Positions 1-5,693 of a stretch of DNA of 6,673 nucleotides are shown here, in pieces. The stretch is from Gemmatimonadota bacterium (GTDB lineage Bacteria; Gemmatimonadota; Gemmatimonadetes; Gemmatimonadales; GWC2-71-9), in NCBI GenBank assembly GCA_003222235.1, contig QHVD01000248.1:1-6673 (forward strand), read 5' to 3'. The position numbers were made by a program, and so were the translations under genes. The notes under the pieces were generated by a model. The model had not been told where the DNA came from. It ran no database searches and was given only the letters and a program-made list of their open reading frames with translations. The stretch's first letter is position 1, and every line of letters begins with the position of its first letter.

Positions 1-121
1 CGACCAGGGCACGCGCCGTCACGGACGCCGGGCCCGCCGCGTCGGCCGCCCCGAGATGAAGCACGAGGAGGGCTCTCAGACCCGCCGCCGCGGCCGCGGT
101 GTGGAGCTTTCCGGTCCTCAC
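1..121 (-). CDS. possible exported protein, N-terminal fragment cut by the window edge
   Basis: A leftward frame opens with GTG at 121-119 and stays open for all 40 codons to the window edge. The predicted start looks like a secretion signal: a short basic stretch (Arg2, Lys5), an Ala/Leu-rich core around residues 9-25 with one Arg and one His in it, then a small-residue run (ADAAGPAS) that could hold a signal peptidase site. Third codon positions are mostly G or C, while the same frame upstream of the GTG has clearly lower third-position GC, which favours this start. A weak GAGG sits about 7 bases upstream. The GTG shares a GTGA overlap with the stop of the small frame to its right. I do not recognise a family, and open frames of this length occur by chance in such GC-rich DNA, so this is tentative. 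Confidence 0.3.
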   Translation of the reverse strand, partial: MRTGKLHTAAAAAGLRALLVLHLGAADAAGPASVTARALV

Positions 122-360
122 GGACGTGCCTCGTACTGCAGCAACAAGCGTGGCTGGAGCGCGCTCGAGCCGAGGCACCACCACGCCCCGAGAACGCGAA
201 GGCAGCGTAGGTACCCGCATTCGGGCAGGCTCAACGTGATCGCGGTTCTCATGGCGCCATGCCACTTGCACGCCGCATGCCACCCGTCTCCATCGGGCTT
301 CCGGATAACGCCCGGGTGGCCGATGCGGACGTTCGAGCAGAACTGCATGGAAACCGACAA
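118..360 (-). CDS. small hypothetical protein or gene remnant
   Basis: A leftward frame of about 80 codons is closed upstream by an in-frame TAA at 363-361. Possible starts are TTG at 360 or ATG at 348 (76 residues); neither has a good ribosome binding site. By my hand count G+C is about 59, 55 and 82 percent at codon positions 1, 2 and 3, the pattern expected of coding DNA in a GC-rich genome. Its TGA overlaps the GTG of the next leftward frame by four bases. The only motif I notice is NVRIGHPG near residue 10, faintly like the GHP motif of PrpF-type isomerases. That resemblance is too weak to assign a function. It could be a real small protein, a truncated remnant, or chance. Confidence 0.2.
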   Translation of the reverse strand: MSVSMQFCSNVRIGHPGVIRKPDGDGWHAACKWHGAMRTAITLSLPECGYLRCLRVLGAWWCLGSSALQPRLLLQYEARP

Positions 361-395
361 TTACCCCGAGTGGCACGGCGCGTCGGGAGATGCGC

Positions 396-430
396 TGCAG
401 ACCTCTGCCTTACCACTTGGCTACGGCGCC
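396..430 (-). pseudogene. 5' half of tRNA-Cys(GCA), 3' half missing
   Basis: Read leftward from 430, these 35 bases follow the common bacterial tRNA-Cys sequence without a visible departure: acceptor strand GGCGCCG, bases 8-9 TA, D-arm GCC-AAGTGGTAA-GGC, the 5' anticodon stem GAGGT, then CT and the anticodon GCA at 398-396. Similarity ends just after the anticodon. The next bases give only an imperfect anticodon stem (GCATC, with one mismatch and one wobble). No T-arm of the GTTCGA type and no pairing 3' acceptor strand or CCA follows. I found no displaced 3' half elsewhere in the window. It begins 26 bases beyond the oxlT stop codon on the same strand. It is best read as a truncated tRNA relic; a tRNA split by an intron or inserted DNA is a less likely alternative, because the 3' half is not seen within the nearly 400 bases available. 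Confidence 0.75.
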
Positions 431-456
431 GCGGAGTGAGACCCCCTACCGCACCG

Positions 457-1698
457 TTACTTCACCGCAGCGGGCACGCCCGCGGGGGCAGTCCCAGGCA
501 GAGCTGCAGGCGGCCGGATCGCGAATGCCGCCACGGCTGCAAGCAGCGCGAGGGTCGCGCTGCCGTAAAACGCGGCTGACCAAGTCCCGAAGCGCTCGTA
601 CAGCATCGCCGACAGCCCGCCGCCGATGATCGACGCGACCCCTTTGGCCGAATACATGACGCCGTAGTTGGACGTCGCGTGGCGCGTGCCGTAGTAGTCG
701 CCCACGATCGAGGGAAAGAGCGAGAATACCTCACCCCATGTGAAGTACGAGAACACCAGCGTGAGTGCGAACCACGCGTCCGACAGTTTGCCGAGCGCGA
801 GCACCATCAGCAAACTGCCCGATTGGAGCGCGAACGCCACGCCCATGGTCAGCGCGCGGCCGAATCGATCGGAGACCCAACCCCAGAAGATCCGGCTGCC
901 GCCGTTCGCCAGCGGGCTGAGCGACGCCGCCAGCGTCAGCGTGGCGACCCCGATTCCCCACGAGTGCGCCATCGGACCCGCCTGCGCCGTGACCAGCAGG
1001 CCCCCCGTGGCCATCATCACCATCATCGCGTACAGCGCGTAGAACTGAGGCGTTCGGAGCATCTCACCGGTAGTGAACTGCCGGGGAGTGGAGACGGGAG
1101 CCGCTGCGCTCTTGGCCACCGGGCTCCCGACCGGGGCGCCCGCCGGATGCCGCAGAAACTGCGCGACGATGAGGATCAGAAGACCCTGGACGGCGCCGCT
1201 CCAGGCAAACGCCGTGTGGTACCCGTGCGAGTGGAGGATCGACGCGAGGAAGGGCAGCGTCACGGCCGTGCCGCCGCCGAACCCGGCCGCCATGATCCCC
1301 GACGCGAGGCCACGACGCTCGGTGAACCACTTCAACGCCAGCCCGATGGAGCCGCCGTACACGAGCGCCGCGCCCACGCCGGCCGTGGCGTACAACGCGT
1401 AGAACGTCGGCAGCGTGGTGGCGACGCCGAGACAGCCCCACCCGATGCCGCACAGCAGGCCAGCGACGCTGATGAACCACCGCGGGCCCAGCCTGTCGAT
1501 CAGCCAGCCCTGGCAGGGCTGCACCCACGTCTGGAACAGGATGAACAGCGTGAACGCCCACTGAATGTCGGACAGGTTCCACCCGGTGCTTTGCTGGATC
1601 GGCTTGACGAACAGCGTCCAGGCGTACTGGAAGTTCGCGATCATGATCATGCCGACCAGCGCGGCGCCCAGCTGGAACCAGCGGTTGTGGATGTTCAT
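457..1698 (-). CDS. oxlT: OxlT-type oxalate carrier (MFS antiporter family)
   Basis: A 413-residue major facilitator superfamily permease of the inner membrane, last gene of the oxalate operon. Twelve membrane segments can be drawn, with a long cytoplasmic loop near residues 183-214. MFS loop motifs are present: GWLIDRLGPR at 64-73 and GWVSDRFGR at 273-281. The key evidence is two charged residues inside the membrane: Arg269 (in NGGSR) and Lys352 (in YSAKG). They lie 83 residues apart, exactly the spacing of the substrate-binding Arg272 and Lys355 of Oxalobacter formigenes OxlT, at a constant offset of three. Length also matches (about 418 in OxlT). The ATG overlaps the upstream reductase stop as ATGA and has its own strong GAGGAGG site 7 bases upstream. 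OxlT of O. formigenes exchanges oxalate for formate; here the pathway product would be glyoxylate, so the counter-substrate, or simple symport, is open. Another dicarboxylate remains possible. Confidence 0.88.
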   Translation of the reverse strand: MNIHNRWFQLGAALVGMIMIANFQYAWTLFVKPIQQSTGWNLSDIQWAFTLFILFQTWVQPCQGWLIDRLGPRWFISVAGLLCGIGWGCLGVATTLPTFYALYATAGVGAALVYGGSIGLALKWFTERRGLASGIMAAGFGGGTAVTLPFLASILHSHGYHTAFAWSGAVQGLLILIVAQFLRHPAGAPVGSPVAKSAAAPVSTPRQFTTGEMLRTPQFYALYAMMVMMATGGLLVTAQAGPMAHSWGIGVATLTLAASLSPLANGGSRIFWGWVSDRFGRALTMGVAFALQSGSLLMVLALGKLSDAWFALTLVFSYFTWGEVFSLFPSIVGDYYGTRHATSNYGVMYSAKGVASIIGGGLSAMLYERFGTWSAAFYGSATLALLAAVAAFAIRPPAALPGTAPAGVPAAVK

Positions 1699-2699
1699 CG
1701 CACCGCCTCCTCGGTGTGCGGATGGGCGCGTTGCGTGCGGTGCTCGTCAAGCAGCTTCGCGCACGCGTATATGGCGCGCGTGGCGGGCATCGCGACCTCG
1801 AGCCGCTCGCCGAGCTCGACCACCGCTCCGACAATCGCCTCGAGCTCCATCGGCCGACCCGCTTCCAAATCCTGGAGCATCGAGGTCTTGTGCGCCCCGA
1901 CCCTGGCCGCGCCGGCCATCCGCCGATCGATCGAGATGGGCAGCTCGATGCCCAGCTTCCCCGCCACCGCCGCGGTTTCGCCCATCACCTCGCGGGCCAG
2001 GCGCGCGACGTCGGGGTGGCGCGCCATCTCTTCGAGCGTGCCGCCGGTCAGCGCGCTGATCGGGTTGAAGGCGATGTTGCCGAGGAGCTTGACCCAGATC
2101 TCGTCCCGAATCCGCGTGGTGATCGGACAGTGGAACCCCGCCGCGGTGAGCGCCTCCGCGATCCGCCGGCTGCGCTCCGACCGCGTGCCGTCCGGCTCGC
2201 CGACACTCAAGCGGTTTCCTTCCGTGTGATGGATCACCCCCGGCTCTGCGATGTCGGTCGAAAAATAGGCGAGCGATCCCACGACGCGCCGCGGTTCGAT
2301 CGACGCCGCGATGACGCCGCCGGGATCGACGCGCTCGAGCCGCAGACCGTCCAGCGCGCCGCCGATTCCCTGGAAGTACCACCACGGAATGCCGTTCTGC
2401 GTGGGCACGACGACGGTGTCCGCACCGAGCAGCGGACCGAGCGACGGCGCGATGGCCGGCAGACTGTGCGCCTTGACGCCGAGGATGACGACGTCCGCCG
2501 GGCCGACCGTGTGCAGATCGTCGGTCACCTCCGGCCTGACGTCAAAATCCCCTTCGGGGCTGAGGACGCGAAGGCCCCGCTCGCGCATGGCCTGCAGGTG
2601 CGGACCGCGCGCGAACAACACGACGTCGGCACCGGCGCGCGCCAGCCGCGCGCCGATGTACCCGCCGATCGCGCCGGCGCCCGCGATGACGATCTTCAC
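1695..2699 (-). CDS. panE2: PanE/ketopantoate-reductase family protein, probable oxalyl-CoA reductase (PanE2 type)
   Basis: A cytoplasmic 334-residue NADPH-dependent oxidoreductase. The start is GTG at 2699, giving an N-terminus MKIVIAGAGAIGG with the dinucleotide-binding GxGxxG at residues 7-12. The frame stays open further upstream, but only inside the ligase gene, so those starts are rejected. The 6-phosphogluconate-dehydrogenase-like C-terminal half carries the family catalytic set: Asn102 (TQNG), Lys204 (IWVKLLGN), Asn208, Asn212, Ser273 (SMLQD) and Glu285 (GRPMELE). These fit E. coli PanE residues 98, 176, 180, 184, 244 and 256 with steady offsets (from memory). The family reaction is ketopantoate to pantoate. 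Placement between an oxalate-CoA ligase and an oxalate carrier, with GTGA and ATGA overlaps, points instead to reduction of oxalyl-CoA to glyoxylate, the role reported for PanE2 in Methylobacterium extorquens AM1. No strong ribosome binding site precedes the GTG, so it probably depends on coupling to the ligase. The fold is certain; the substrate is inferred from context. Confidence 0.8.
   Translation of the reverse strand: MKIVIAGAGAIGGYIGARLARAGADVVLFARGPHLQAMRERGLRVLSPEGDFDVRPEVTDDLHTVGPADVVILGVKAHSLPAIAPSLGPLLGADTVVVPTQNGIPWWYFQGIGGALDGLRLERVDPGGVIAASIEPRRVVGSLAYFSTDIAEPGVIHHTEGNRLSVGEPDGTRSERSRRIAEALTAAGFHCPITTRIRDEIWVKLLGNIAFNPISALTGGTLEEMARHPDVARLAREVMGETAAVAGKLGIELPISIDRRMAGAARVGAHKTSMLQDLEAGRPMELEAIVGAVVELGERLEVAMPATRAIYACAKLLDEHRTQRAHPHTEEAVR
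1706..1712 (-). promoter_or_regulatory. ribosome binding site of oxlT inside the reductase gene
   Basis: On the minus strand GAGGAGG lies 7 bases before the ATG of the carrier gene, within the last codons of the upstream reductase gene. This strong site fixes the carrier start at 1698 and lets it load ribosomes independently as well as by coupling through the ATGA overlap. Confidence 0.8.
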
Positions 2700-4210
2700 G
2701 ACGGCTGCTGCGAGTACAGGCGGGACACGGCGCCTCGCTGAATCTTGCCGGTCGCCGTCCGAGGAATCGCCTCGGCGATGTGAATTCGCTTCGGCCGCTT
2801 GTAGTCGGCGAGTCGCTCCCGGCAGAACGCGAGCAGATCCGCCTCCGTGACGGCGGCTCGCACGACCACGACCGCCTCTACTTCCTCGCCCCAAGTCGGA
2901 TGCGGGACGCCGAAGGCCACCGCCTCGGCGACCGACGGGTGCGCGAGCAGAACCTCGTCGATCTCGCGGGGCGAAATCTTCTCGCCGCCGCGGTTGATCA
3001 ACTCCTTCAAGCGCCCGACCAACGTCAGGTAGCCGTCGGCGTCGAGAAATCCCTGGTCCCCCGTCCTGAACCAGCCGTTGGTGAACGCCGCCGCATTCGC
3101 CTCCGGATTGTTTTCGTATCCGGCGGTCACGTTCGGGCCCTGGATGACGACCTCGCCGCGCTCACCCGGCGCGAGGTGCCTGCCGCTTGCATCCATGATC
3201 CCGATGCGCACCTCGGTTCCACGCCCGACCGACCCCGGTTTGCGTTGCGCCGGCGGCAACGGATTGGAAGCCATCTGATGCGCCGCCTCGGTCATGCCAT
3301 AGGCTTCCAGCACCGGCGCGCCGAACGCCGCTTCGAGCTGGTGCATCACCTGCGGCGCCAGCGGCGCGCTGCACGAGCGGATGAAGCGCAGCCGCTCGGC
3401 GCCTGACGGCCGGCCAGCGCCGGCGGCGGCACGCGCGAGCAACAACTGATGCAGCGTCGGCACCGCGGAATACCACGTCGCGCCGTGCTCGTGCGCGACA
3501 CGCCAGAACGAGAGGGGATTGAACCTTTCCGGCACCACCACCACGCCCCCCGTCGACAGGGTCGCCAGTGTGGACGCCACGAGCCCATGAACATGAAACA
3601 GGGGCATCGCGCAGAGCGACACGTCGTCCGGTCCGAGGGCGTAGCTGCGAGCGACGTTCCCGGCGGAAATCGACAGGTTCGCATGCGCCAGCGGCACTCG
3701 CTTCGGTCGGCCCGTGCTGCCACTCGTGTGCAGCACCAGCGCCACATCGTCCGCCGACGGCGCGACAAAGGCCTTCCGTCCCGGCCCATCGGCGATCGTC
3801 ACGTCGCCCGACGCCGCGACCGCGATCGTGAGGACGCGAACCCGATCACCGGCCGCGCGGCGCGCCGCTTCCGCACCGTCCGCGGGAACGACCAGCACGC
3901 GAGCGTTGGTGTCCTCGAGGTAAAACCGGAATTCGTCCTCTTTGTACGCCGGATTGAGGGGCGCGGCGCTCCCCGCGGCCGAGGCGGCGAGAAACGACAC
4001 GATCATCGGCAGGCCGTTCGGCAACGCGATCGCGATGCGGTCGCCTCGCCGGATTCCGACCGCGGCGAACGTCTCGGCGAGAGCCTGCACCTGGCTGCGG
4101 AGCGCGCCGTAAGTGACCCGACGATTCTGTTCGGGTAGGATGACGGCGGTCCGTTCGGCACGGACCGGCTCCAGGAGGTCGAGCAGCGTCATCGGGCGGT
4201 GGGCTGCCAT
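2696..4210 (-). CDS. oxalate-CoA ligase (AAE3/Pcs60-type acyl-CoA synthetase)
   Basis: First gene of the operon, 504 residues, a cytoplasmic ANL-superfamily adenylating enzyme. It should convert oxalate, ATP and CoA to oxalyl-CoA, AMP and pyrophosphate (EC 6.2.1.8). In order: LNPAYKEDEFRFYLED at 85-100; P-loop HTSGSTGRPK at 161-170; MPLFHVHGL at 202-210; YGMTEAAHQMASNPLPP at 304-320; GPNVTAGYENNPEAN at 358-372; TGD at 383-385; the hinge stretch GRLKELINRGGEKISP at 399-414; and catalytic Lys489 in TATGKIQR. The LNPAY..EF.FYL, TEA.H.M.SNPLP and GPNVT.GY.NNPEAN blocks are those of Arabidopsis AAE3 and yeast Pcs60, both oxalyl-CoA synthetases, rather than of generic fatty acyl ligases (from memory). 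ATG at 4210 is chosen because AGGTGA sits 5 bases upstream; a TTG at 4249 would run through a tandem repeat, and Met7 is an alternative. The stop overlaps the reductase GTG. A related short dicarboxylic or aromatic acid substrate is the main alternative. Confidence 0.87.
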   Translation of the reverse strand: MAAHRPMTLLDLLEPVRAERTAVILPEQNRRVTYGALRSQVQALAETFAAVGIRRGDRIAIALPNGLPMIVSFLAASAAGSAAPLNPAYKEDEFRFYLEDTNARVLVVPADGAEAARRAAGDRVRVLTIAVAASGDVTIADGPGRKAFVAPSADDVALVLHTSGSTGRPKRVPLAHANLSISAGNVARSYALGPDDVSLCAMPLFHVHGLVASTLATLSTGGVVVVPERFNPLSFWRVAHEHGATWYSAVPTLHQLLLARAAAGAGRPSGAERLRFIRSCSAPLAPQVMHQLEAAFGAPVLEAYGMTEAAHQMASNPLPPAQRKPGSVGRGTEVRIGIMDASGRHLAPGERGEVVIQGPNVTAGYENNPEANAAAFTNGWFRTGDQGFLDADGYLTLVGRLKELINRGGEKISPREIDEVLLAHPSVAEAVAFGVPHPTWGEEVEAVVVVRAAVTEADLLAFCRERLADYKRPKRIHIAEAIPRTATGKIQRGAVSRLYSQQPS

Positions 4211-4215
4211 GCGTC

Positions 4216-4227
4216 TCACCTCTCCTC
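4216..4227 (-). promoter_or_regulatory. ribosome binding site of the oxalate-CoA ligase
   Basis: On the minus strand this reads GAGGAGAGGTGA. Its AGGTGA end lies 5 bases before ATG 4210, which decides that start over the longer TTG alternative. The purine-rich block begins directly after the 15-bp tandem repeat. Confidence 0.75.
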
Positions 4228-4257
4228 GTGGCAAGATTCGAGGTGGCAAGATTCGAG
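4228..4257. repeat. perfect 15-bp tandem repeat, two copies, in the operon leader
   Basis: The unit GTGGCAAGATTCGAG (plus strand) occurs at 4228-4242 and again at 4243-4257 with no mismatch and no spacer. It lies immediately upstream of the ligase ribosome binding site, in the intergenic region shared with the divergent gene. It could be a paired regulator site or a simple local duplication by replication slippage; the sequence alone does not decide. Confidence 0.9.
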
Positions 4258-4292
4258 CCGCAACCGGGCAAGTTGTGGTGCCGCTCGGACAA

Positions 4293-4330
4293 GCGCCAGT
4301 AGCTCAGCCCGAGAGAGCGTCGGCTGAAAT
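4293..4330 (+). pseudogene. degenerate tRNA-like 5' half (weak tRNA-Phe resemblance)
   Basis: Read rightward, the stretch has GTAGCTCAG at 4299-4307, a D-stem GCTC paired to GAGC, then AGAGCGTCGG followed by CTGAAA (4324-4329). The layout resembles the 5' half of a tRNA-Phe(GAA) up to the anticodon loop, with GAA at 4326-4328. It departs from a working tRNA: the conserved GG of the D-loop is lost, the anticodon stem lacks a base and does not pair, and there is no T-arm or matching 3' acceptor strand. It is either a decayed relic or chance similarity in the control region. Confidence 0.25.
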
Positions 4331-4336
4331 ATCAGC
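4323..4336. promoter_or_regulatory. perfect dyad, candidate operator
   Basis: GCTGA and TCAGC form a perfect 5-bp inverted repeat around AATA, 49 bp before the ATG of the PLP enzyme gene and about 113 bp upstream of the ligase start. A second dyad begins one base after it. Paired dyads in a divergent intergenic region fit binding by a dimeric repressor or activator, but no regulator gene is in the window and no convincing -35/-10 pair could be set beside it. Confidence 0.3.
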
Positions 4337-4337
4337 G

Positions 4338-4349
4338 TCAAGTGCTTGA
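4338..4349. promoter_or_regulatory. second perfect dyad, candidate operator
   Basis: TCAAG and CTTGA form a perfect inverted repeat around a 2-base centre (TG). Short-arm dyads of this kind are typical of operators for dimeric helix-turn-helix regulators. It lies between the divergent genes, about 35 bp from the PLP enzyme start, and could serve either side. Confidence 0.3.
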
Positions 4350-4384
4350 GCCCCGCGCTCGCTTCCGCGACCTTTCCCGAACCG

Positions 4385-5593
4385 ATGGCCACACGCACGC
4401 TCACGCCGACCGCCGCGCTCCTCGACCGCTGGCGCCGGGACACCCCGGGCTGCAGCGACCGCATTCACCTGAACAACGCCGGCGCCGCCCTAATGCCGCG
4501 GCCCGTGCTCGACGCGCTCCTGCGCCACCTGGAGCGGGAGGCCGCGATCGGGGGATACGAGGCCGCGGACGAGGCGGCGGCCCGGGTGTGCGAAACGTAC
4601 GAACTGGTGGCCCGGCTCGTGGGCACTGCGGCCCGCAACATCGCGCTGGTGGAGAACGCCACGGTGGGGTTCGCGCAGGCGCTGTCCGCGCTCGACTTCC
4701 GTGCGGGAGACCGGATCGTCACCACGCGTGCGGACTATCCTTCGAACCAGCTGATGTATCTCTCGCTGGCCCGCCGCGCGGGTGTCGAGACGGTGCGCGC
4801 AGAGGACCTCCCCACCGGGGGCGTGGACCCGGAGAGCGTGCGCCGGCTGGCGCGCCACCCCCGCACGCGGCTCGTCGCCGTCAGCTGGGTGCCGACCAAC
4901 TCCGGACTGGTGCAGGACGCCCGGGCTGTCGGCGAGGTGTGCGCCGAACTCGGAGTGCCCTATCTGCTCGACGCCTGCCAGAGCGTCGGACAGATGGCGG
5001 TGGACGTGAACGAGCTGCGCTGCGACTACCTCGCCGCCACGGGGCGGAAATTTCTGAGGGGCCCGCGCGGCATCGGGTTCCTCTACGCATCCGACCGCAC
5101 GCTGGAACGCGGCGCCTTCCCGCTCTTCGTGGACATGCGCGGCGCGGAGTGGACGGATCCCGACGCGTTCCGGCTGGCGGACGGCGCCCGCCGCTTCGAG
5201 AACTGGGAGTTCGCCTACGCGCTCGTGCTCGCCCTGGGCGAGGCGGCGCGCTACGCACTCGCGGTGGGGAGCGCGGGGGGCGAGCGCGCGGGGGCGCTGT
5301 CCGCGGACCTACGCCAACGCCTGGCGGCGCTCCCCGGCGTGCGCGTGCTGGACCGCGGGCGGGAGCTTTGTGCCATCGTCACGATCGACGTCCGCGGGTA
5401 CGACGCCGCCGACTTGAAGCTGCGCCTCCGCGAGCGGGGCGTGAACACGAGCTCGTCGGACCGCGACGACGGGGTGCTGGACATGGACGAGAAGCGCGCG
5501 ACCACCGTGCTTCGCTTCTCACCCCATTACTACAACACGGAGGACGAGATCGCCGCCGCCGTGCAGACGCTCGCCGAGCTCATCCGGCCATGA
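4385..5593 (+). CDS. class V aminotransferase-fold PLP enzyme (cysteine desulfurase/EgtE-like), substrate unknown
   Basis: A cytoplasmic 402-residue fold-type I PLP enzyme. Landmarks in order: HLNNAGAALMP at 28-38, the substrate-pocket start typical of this group; ENATVGFAQAL at 90-100; DYPSNQ at 117-122; DACQSVGQ at 196-203, with Asp196 to hold the PLP ring nitrogen and Gln199 near its oxygen; and TGRKFLRGPRGIGFL at 219-233, with Lys222 as the Schiff-base lysine. The C-terminal loop where SufS-type desulfurases hold the catalytic cysteine reads NTSSSDRDDG (354-363) with no Cys, so classical cysteine desulfurase activity is unlikely. Related enzymes include C-S lyases such as EgtE, epimerases and aminotransferases. 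ATG 4385 is preferred over an in-frame TTG at 4346, although neither has a clear ribosome binding site; a leaderless transcript is possible. It is divergent from the oxalate operon. A link through glyoxylate amination is conceivable, but the sequence is not that of serine-glyoxylate aminotransferase. Confidence 0.82.
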   Translation: MATRTLTPTAALLDRWRRDTPGCSDRIHLNNAGAALMPRPVLDALLRHLEREAAIGGYEAADEAAARVCETYELVARLVGTAARNIALVENATVGFAQALSALDFRAGDRIVTTRADYPSNQLMYLSLARRAGVETVRAEDLPTGGVDPESVRRLARHPRTRLVAVSWVPTNSGLVQDARAVGEVCAELGVPYLLDACQSVGQMAVDVNELRCDYLAATGRKFLRGPRGIGFLYASDRTLERGAFPLFVDMRGAEWTDPDAFRLADGARRFENWEFAYALVLALGEAARYALAVGSAGGERAGALSADLRQRLAALPGVRVLDRGRELCAIVTIDVRGYDAADLKLRLRERGVNTSSSDRDDGVLDMDEKRATTVLRFSPHYYNTEDEIAAAVQTLAELIRP

Positions 5594-5693
5594 GCATCCC
5601 CCGCCGCGGCGTCCTGTCTTGACGGGCCAGCCTGCGGCTCGGGCGGTTCGTGATCCTCCCGTGAGTGTTGAAGCCGGCCTCCGTCGCAGTGCC

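Noticed and set aside
251..283. ATGGCGCCAT palindrome and an 8-bp CATGCCAC direct repeat
   Set aside because: Too short to stand out from chance in GC-rich DNA, and not placed at a promoter or gene boundary.
679..2229. 516-codon open frame on the plus strand
   Set aside because: It lies antisense to the OxlT and reductase genes, its product is Arg/His/Gln-rich with no recognisable domain, and such mirror frames are common in GC-rich DNA.
1716..2741. 341-codon plus-strand frame across the reductase gene
   Set aside because: Low-complexity, Arg/Asp-rich translation antisense to a gene with a full catalytic residue set.
2700..2894. N-terminal extension of the reductase by 65 residues
   Set aside because: The extension lies within the ligase coding end and reads as Arg/Gly-rich sequence; the Rossmann motif expected at the very N-terminus starts directly after GTG 2699.
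4342..5622. 426-codon plus-strand frame overlapping the PLP enzyme
   Set aside because: Alternative frame of the same DNA with an Arg/Gly/Pro-rich product; the overlapping frame has all PLP-enzyme motifs.
5641..5666. GGTTCGTGATCC, resembling a tRNA T-arm
   Set aside because: The flanking bases do not form the 5-bp stem, and no D-arm or anticodon arm is nearby; it is not the missing tRNA-Cys 3' half.
5594..5693. Terminator between the convergent PLP enzyme and citrate synthase genes
   Set aside because: Only a 4-bp AGCC/GGCT hairpin and a loopless CGCCGCGGCG palindrome are seen, with no T-run on either side.
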